A DNA stretch of 51,310 nt from Bondarzewia mesenterica (Eukaryota; Basidiomycota; Agaricomycetes; Russulales; Bondarzewiaceae): assembly GCA_004802705.1 (NCBI GenBank), contig SGPL01000212.1, forward strand, positions 774 through 52,083, in the 5' to 3' direction. Below are positions 47,269 to 51,310 of the stretch, one piece after another. The notes below the pieces were generated by a model. The model did not search any database. It worked only from the letters and a program-made list of their open reading frames with translations, and had not been told where the DNA came from. The translations under genes were made by a program, and so were the position numbers. The first letter of the stretch is position 1, and every line of letters starts with the position of its first letter.

Positions 47269-49509
47269 TCACAACACCGGCTCCCGCACGATCTCTCGAC
47301 CTTCTTCTCCNGCCTTCTCCGNCTTCTCTTCGGGNTGCGCGTACCGCGTCATGACCGTCCCTTGACTATCCAACCCGGGTATCTTCTCCCCTTCCTTCNC
47401 GCCCTCCGTATGACCGACGACCCCAACGCCCCGCAGGAAGAGGGCCAGGAAAGTCCCTGCAATACCCGCACTCAGCTATGCAGCCGACACGAAGTGTAGT
47501 AAGTNCGNAACGCACCGAGAATGCCAAAGGCAAAGGCCGTCCATTCGGCCGCCTGATACGCCTTTAGCTGGGCCATCTTGGGCGCGGTACTTGTCGAGCT
47601 CGAAGGATCCAGGACGACGCCAAAGTTGCGAGACTGGGTCGCAAGGACACGGTTGAAAACTATCGTCGTGACCGTCAGCCCGAATGCGGTGCCGATCTGA
47701 ACACCATAGTATGAGTGCTGTCTTCTCAAAGGCAGCAATGCACGCAACACACCTGAGTCATAGTTTGGAAGAGCGCGCCGGCGACGCTTTGCTCGTGGGG
47801 GAGCGAGACCTTGGCAACGAAGAGCGTGCCAGCTGCAAAGACAAAGTCGGCCCCAAAGACGGAGAAGATGGCAGCAGGGAAGCCGAAAGCCCAGTACGGC
47901 AGGGTGGGCTTGATGAGGGCGAAAAAGACATTGGCAAAAGCCGTGAATAGCGTGCCAGTCACTACGGACGCGACCGGTGAGCAGATGAAAATGGTGAAGG
48001 TGGAAGAAGGACGACTTACTGACGATGAACATCACGTCCACACGACCGATGATGAGGGCGATGACAACGTTGCACATGATGCCCGTAACGAACATGGGAA
48101 TCATGCGGACCATAGTAAGGACAGGCGAGAGCCCGAGGTAGTCCTGGTAGTAGAGCTGCACCCAGAAACTCCACGCCATGAAGCTGCACCAGTTGACGCA
48201 TGCGATCGTCTGCATCACCGCGAACCGACCGTTCGCGCGCTTCCACATGGAGAGCTTCATCAACGGTGGAGGCGTCCACTTTGAATTCGCGGACAAGGCG
48301 TTCGGGGCAGTCTGGACGCGCTCAAGGTAAAATTGCCATACAATGAAGAGCCCGATGAGGAGCACGCCGACGATGAGCAGCGCAATGATGTCTACAATTC
48401 ATGCTCAATACAAATGACGAATATTCCAATAAAAAGTCGCTCACAGGGCGTTTTCCACTGGTTGGGTGCCGTCTCGCCATCGCTCAGGACAAAGATGATG
48501 AGCACAAGACCTCCTGTGACGAGAAACGCGCCAAGCCAGTCCACACGCCTGTCTGCTTCGGTCGACGGCAAATCCGCGTCAATGCTGAGGGCGCCGGCAA
48601 TCATCCCCAGCACGCAGAGCCCTGCCATCAGATAGAAATTTGATCGCCAGGTCGGCCTGAGTGTAAAAGATATCAGATGATGTATATGCGTTGGATATAT
48701 AGCAAGAACAAACTGGGATAGCTGGGTCAGGACGCCGCCTATGAGCATGCCTACTGCGCCTCCGACTGGTGCACCGGCTGAGAAAAGTGGCGAATGCGAT
48801 GGAACGTGCACGAGAAGGAGGAAACGCGTGTGCAAGGATGCCTAGCTGAATAGCCATGAGTCGGGATAGAAGGGGGTGACAAAGAGAGCGAGAAATACCG
48901 ATGCGGGGATCACCGCTGCGCCTCCCATGCCTTGAAATGCACGGAGGACATCAATCGTGATCTCATCTGCAGCGTGAATAGACGTTGAGAACGCATGCAA
49001 TTGAAGAGTGGGAAGTGAGACTCGCTTTGAGCAAATCCGCATCCAATGGAGAACACAGCCATGCAGAGGAAACCGAGCAAGAATGCCTTTTTACGACCAT
49101 ACAGGTCAGCCATACGTCCGAAGAATAACAGAAGGCATCCCTGCAGATGGAAGACGCGTTAGCAGCACATCCTGTATGTTTGCACCCTTTATATGCGCAC
49201 CGAACTCAAAGAATAGGCAGAGAGCAGCCATTGCAAGTTGGCTTCCGTTATGCCTAGGTCCCTTCCAATACTAGGAAGCGATATTGATACCGTCGTGATA
49301 TTGGAGATCTGTGTAGTGACATTGAGGAGATGTTAAGATCGAAAGGTAATGGAGGCTTAGCTCACGTTAATTAGGTTGGCGCTTGTACATGCGGCCACCA
49401 GGAACACGGACATGAGGGTGCTCCGTTGAGGCTTGGACTCAGACACGAGAGTGTCCTTGCGGGATACGGCTACTACCTCTTGCACATCTTCGTCGGACGC
49501 GCGCGACAT
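47269..49509 (-). CDS. MFS transporter, drug:H+ antiporter-like
   Basis: At least seven exons on the minus strand, from ATG at 49509 ('MSRASDEDVQEVVAVSRKDT') to a stop at 47269-47271. Recognised parts, in order: 'FGRMADLYGRKKAFLLG' (MFS motif A), 'AFQGMGGAAVIPASVFLA', 'SAGAPVGGAVGMLIGGVL' (motif C of antiporters), and later helices 'MIPMFVTGIMCNVVIALII', 'FGFPAAIFSVFGADFVFAAG' and 'AFGLTVTTIVFNRVL'. The tail is charged ('HTEG.KEGEKIPGLDSQG') and ends 'REIVREPVL'. Fourteen helices are likely (DHA2 type). Such exporters often pump fungal metabolites or toxins out. Exact exon borders near 47500 are obscured by Ns. Confidence 0.82.
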
Positions 49510-50199
49510 CGTACGCGGAGATGGAGGTGATTAAAAATGCTGGCATCTAATAACGAGAAGCGTGTAAGAAGTATATCAAATCCGCGAAGAACGCAGGGCG
49601 CCGAGAGCCTTAGCAAGCCATTGGCTAATAAATTGTTTGACATCAGGTCATGTGACTTGCGCCGAAAGAAACGTGGTTCGGTTTTTTCTTTTTTTCTCTT
49701 TGAAAAACAAAAAATAGAACACAACAAAATTAATGCTTGGCCATATGGAACAAGCAGTGTTCAGCTCTGCGTTGATGATATCAGAAAAACAGCATACTAT
49801 GTCTAGCTGAGCGTATCGGAAACGATACCCATGAAAACATGACAGAACCAATAGCGAGATCGAAATCCTGCTCACTTCGCAAGCCTGCAGCTACAAGATC
49901 GCTTAAGTTCCTTGATCACGTAGAACAGACCCACTTATGCTCCGCAAAAGAAGGTGGTTTGGCAGTGCTGATAAACACAGTGATAAGACACACTGTGCAT
50001 CAGCATCTGACCTTTCCAAAGACCCAATCTCGAACTGGTACGCGTTAATTATAACCTCTTTCCCAATATGCCGATGTTTGAGTTAGACCACGGTATTGTG
50101 TGCTGAATTCTGGATTTTCTCGCCAAGGATGAAAATCAAGTGATTGCGAACGACTCGGATAACTCAATAGATGGAGTAAACGATGACAGTTGAAGTTGA
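49510..50199. other. Intergenic, no gene seen
   Basis: AT-richer, with a T-rich stretch near 49690 (GTTTTTTCTTTTTTTCTCTTTG). Promoter side of the MFS gene. No other feature. Confidence 0.45.
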
Positions 50200-50235
50200 T
50201 GTCGGACAACTTGATTTCCAGATTTCTGAGAATTT

Positions 50236-50779
50236 AATGTCAGCACTGTATCATCCTGCATACCATCTTCTTGTGCGAGTTGGCCGTGTTTGTCAGAAAC
50301 TCGTTATTCGAGGTCAACGTGGGATCAGTTGCAGTCGATGCACCAAACCGTGCCACAAGGTCCGTGGCGGTTATCCCTCCGTGAGGAATGACCGACCTGG
50401 CGCAGAAGTGCGTCAGCATCGCGCGGGCAACATCCATGCGCATGAGCCCTGTCGATCGGTTCACCTCTCGGACTTTGAGGGCGGTAGAGACGGCGATTGG
50501 ACTCACCGAACAGGTTGACATCGAATTGTGCCTGGATCTGTTCACGAGAGATGACTTCGAACAGACCATTCTTCCCAAACCCGGCATTGTTGAGAAGCAC
50601 GTCGATGGTGGTTGAACTTTTCGATTTCAGCCTGGATCGCGGGCTGAATGAAGCTGAAGTCTTGAAATTCGAAGCGCTGTATGAGAAGGCGGTACATTCC
50701 ATCCGATCTCGTGAAAGATTTTGGCCGAGGCGAGGCCTATATCAGAGGACGCTCCAGTGATGAAGGTTGTTTTCGACAT
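50236..50779 (-). pseudogene. Decayed inverted copy of the SDR gene
   Basis: From ATG at 50779 the minus strand reads 'MSKTTFITGASSDIGLASAK', matching the SDR at 45653 but with Gly to Asp in the TGxxxGIG motif. Then comes a frame change, and further on 'TTIDVLLNNAGFGKNGLFEV' and 'EQIQAQFDVNLFG' in one frame. After the intron the copy reads 'MLTHFCARSVIPHGGITATD', so a block corresponding to the catalytic Ser and Y-x-x-x-K region is missing between 'HF' and 'SVIPHGG'. The 3' end is lost after 'NSHKKM'. It is in the opposite orientation to the working copy about 4 kb away. Confidence 0.85.
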
Positions 50780-51310
50780 TTCTTTCGATCTCTCGTCAGT
50801 CCGATTCAGCAGTGCAAAAACGACTCCGCAAGCGGGGCCGGCGAACCTTGTGTTGCCAGTGAGACTGAAAATAACCACGCTCGCCTCTATTGCTCTGTAA
50901 AAGTTGGCTCACTTGATTCTGGCGGTATCATTGAGGATGGAAAGGGATTATTATCTGTAGCAGACTGAGTAGTGGTGAGTAAGTCGCTCACAAGCGGGCG
51001 CCGCTAAGTAAGTAATAGTCTCACGAAATGGGCACCCAAACTGTGGTTAGGGATAAAACATTAGGAAATATTGTCAAAGTGACAGGCGCGTTTCCGAAGA
51101 GGCACATCAGGAAATCTACACGTATCTTAAAACAACTTATAGACCTTATACAAGGTCACAAAGTTGTGAAAGTGTAAAAAGTGTAAAAAACGAACAAAGG
51201 TGAGTAAGATACCTAACTTTTTTAATTATGTGGAAAAGGCACTGTAAGTATGTCCAAGCCAATAAAAGTCTCTCGCTTTTCGTAAAATTACATTGCTTTG
51301 GAAAAGTTGC
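50780..51310. other. AT-rich end of the window
   Basis: No gene supported. Repeated AGTGTAAAAA units near 51160-51190 and a T-rich stretch at the edge. Confidence 0.4.

Noticed and set aside
47811..48284. A 157-codon plus-strand frame rich in Lys, Glu and Asp
   Set aside because: Antisense of the MFS transporter exons.
50236..50779. A second working SDR
   Set aside because: The cofactor motif, catalytic block and 3' end are damaged.
1..51310. CRISPR arrays, bacterial operons, riboswitches or prophage features
   Set aside because: No regular spacer array or bacterial gene organisation is present; introns and gene families are fungal.

Overview
The window looks like nuclear DNA of a basidiomycete fungus, most likely an Agaricomycete. 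Genes are split by many short introns (mostly 50-90 nt, GT..AG). The gene content also fits: a HET-domain protein, an F-box protein, an Rds1-type ferritin-like secreted protein, a 7-TM receptor-like protein, an L-amino-acid/monoamine oxidase, a GMC oxidoreductase, an RGG-tailed Argonaute, and many decayed duplicates. Scattered N bases (dense in 1-4 kb and 39.7-47.5 kb) and single-base homopolymer slips suggest a draft assembly, so isolated frameshifts are weak evidence of gene death.

Layout. 0.2-2.5 kb: HET-domain gene (-). 3.0-4.1 kb: ankyrin-repeat gene (+) with two C-run slips. 4.1-9.6 kb: mostly no convincing gene; GC-rich with simple repeats, one perfect 22-bp palindrome and a membrane-protein-like stretch near 8.1-8.5 kb. 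9.6-12.7 kb: long disordered protein of unknown function in four exons (+). 13.5-14.4 kb: remnant of a GH5 mannanase gene (-). 15.8-18.1 kb: truncated gene start next to a degenerate 45-bp-spaced repeat, an inverted-repeat mobile element with a Pol III B box, then a tRNA-Arg(CCG)/tRNA-Ala(TGC) pair 8 nt apart. 19.9-21.1 kb: ferritin-like gene (+). 21.4-22.7 kb: aminoglycoside-phosphotransferase-like relics (-). 23.6-25.1 kb: F-box gene (-). 27.1-31.7 kb: Argonaute gene (+, about 20 exons). 32.8-34.5 kb: amine oxidase (+). 35.6-37.5 kb: FAD monooxygenase (-). 39.4-40.7 kb: 7-TM protein (+). 41.55 kb: second small GH5-related relic. 41.8-44.0 kb: GMC oxidoreductase (-). 45.7-46.5 kb: SDR (+). 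47.3-49.5 kb: MFS transporter (-). 50.2-50.8 kb: decayed inverted copy of the SDR (-).

Function. The right third (32.8-49.5 kb) holds four flavin or NAD(P) oxidoreductases, a multidrug-type exporter and a receptor-like 7-TM protein. It could be a loose catabolic or secondary-metabolite neighbourhood, but no backbone enzyme (PKS, NRPS, terpene synthase) was seen, so this is only inference. The Argonaute is the clearest regulatory gene and carries the most unusual features: a possible 3-nt microexon, an Asp at the usual glutamate-finger position, and a glycine/arginine repeat tail. I found no previously undescribed system that the sequence alone would prove. The best leads are the Argonaute peculiarities, the linked tRNA pair and the adjacent tRNA-like inverted-repeat element.
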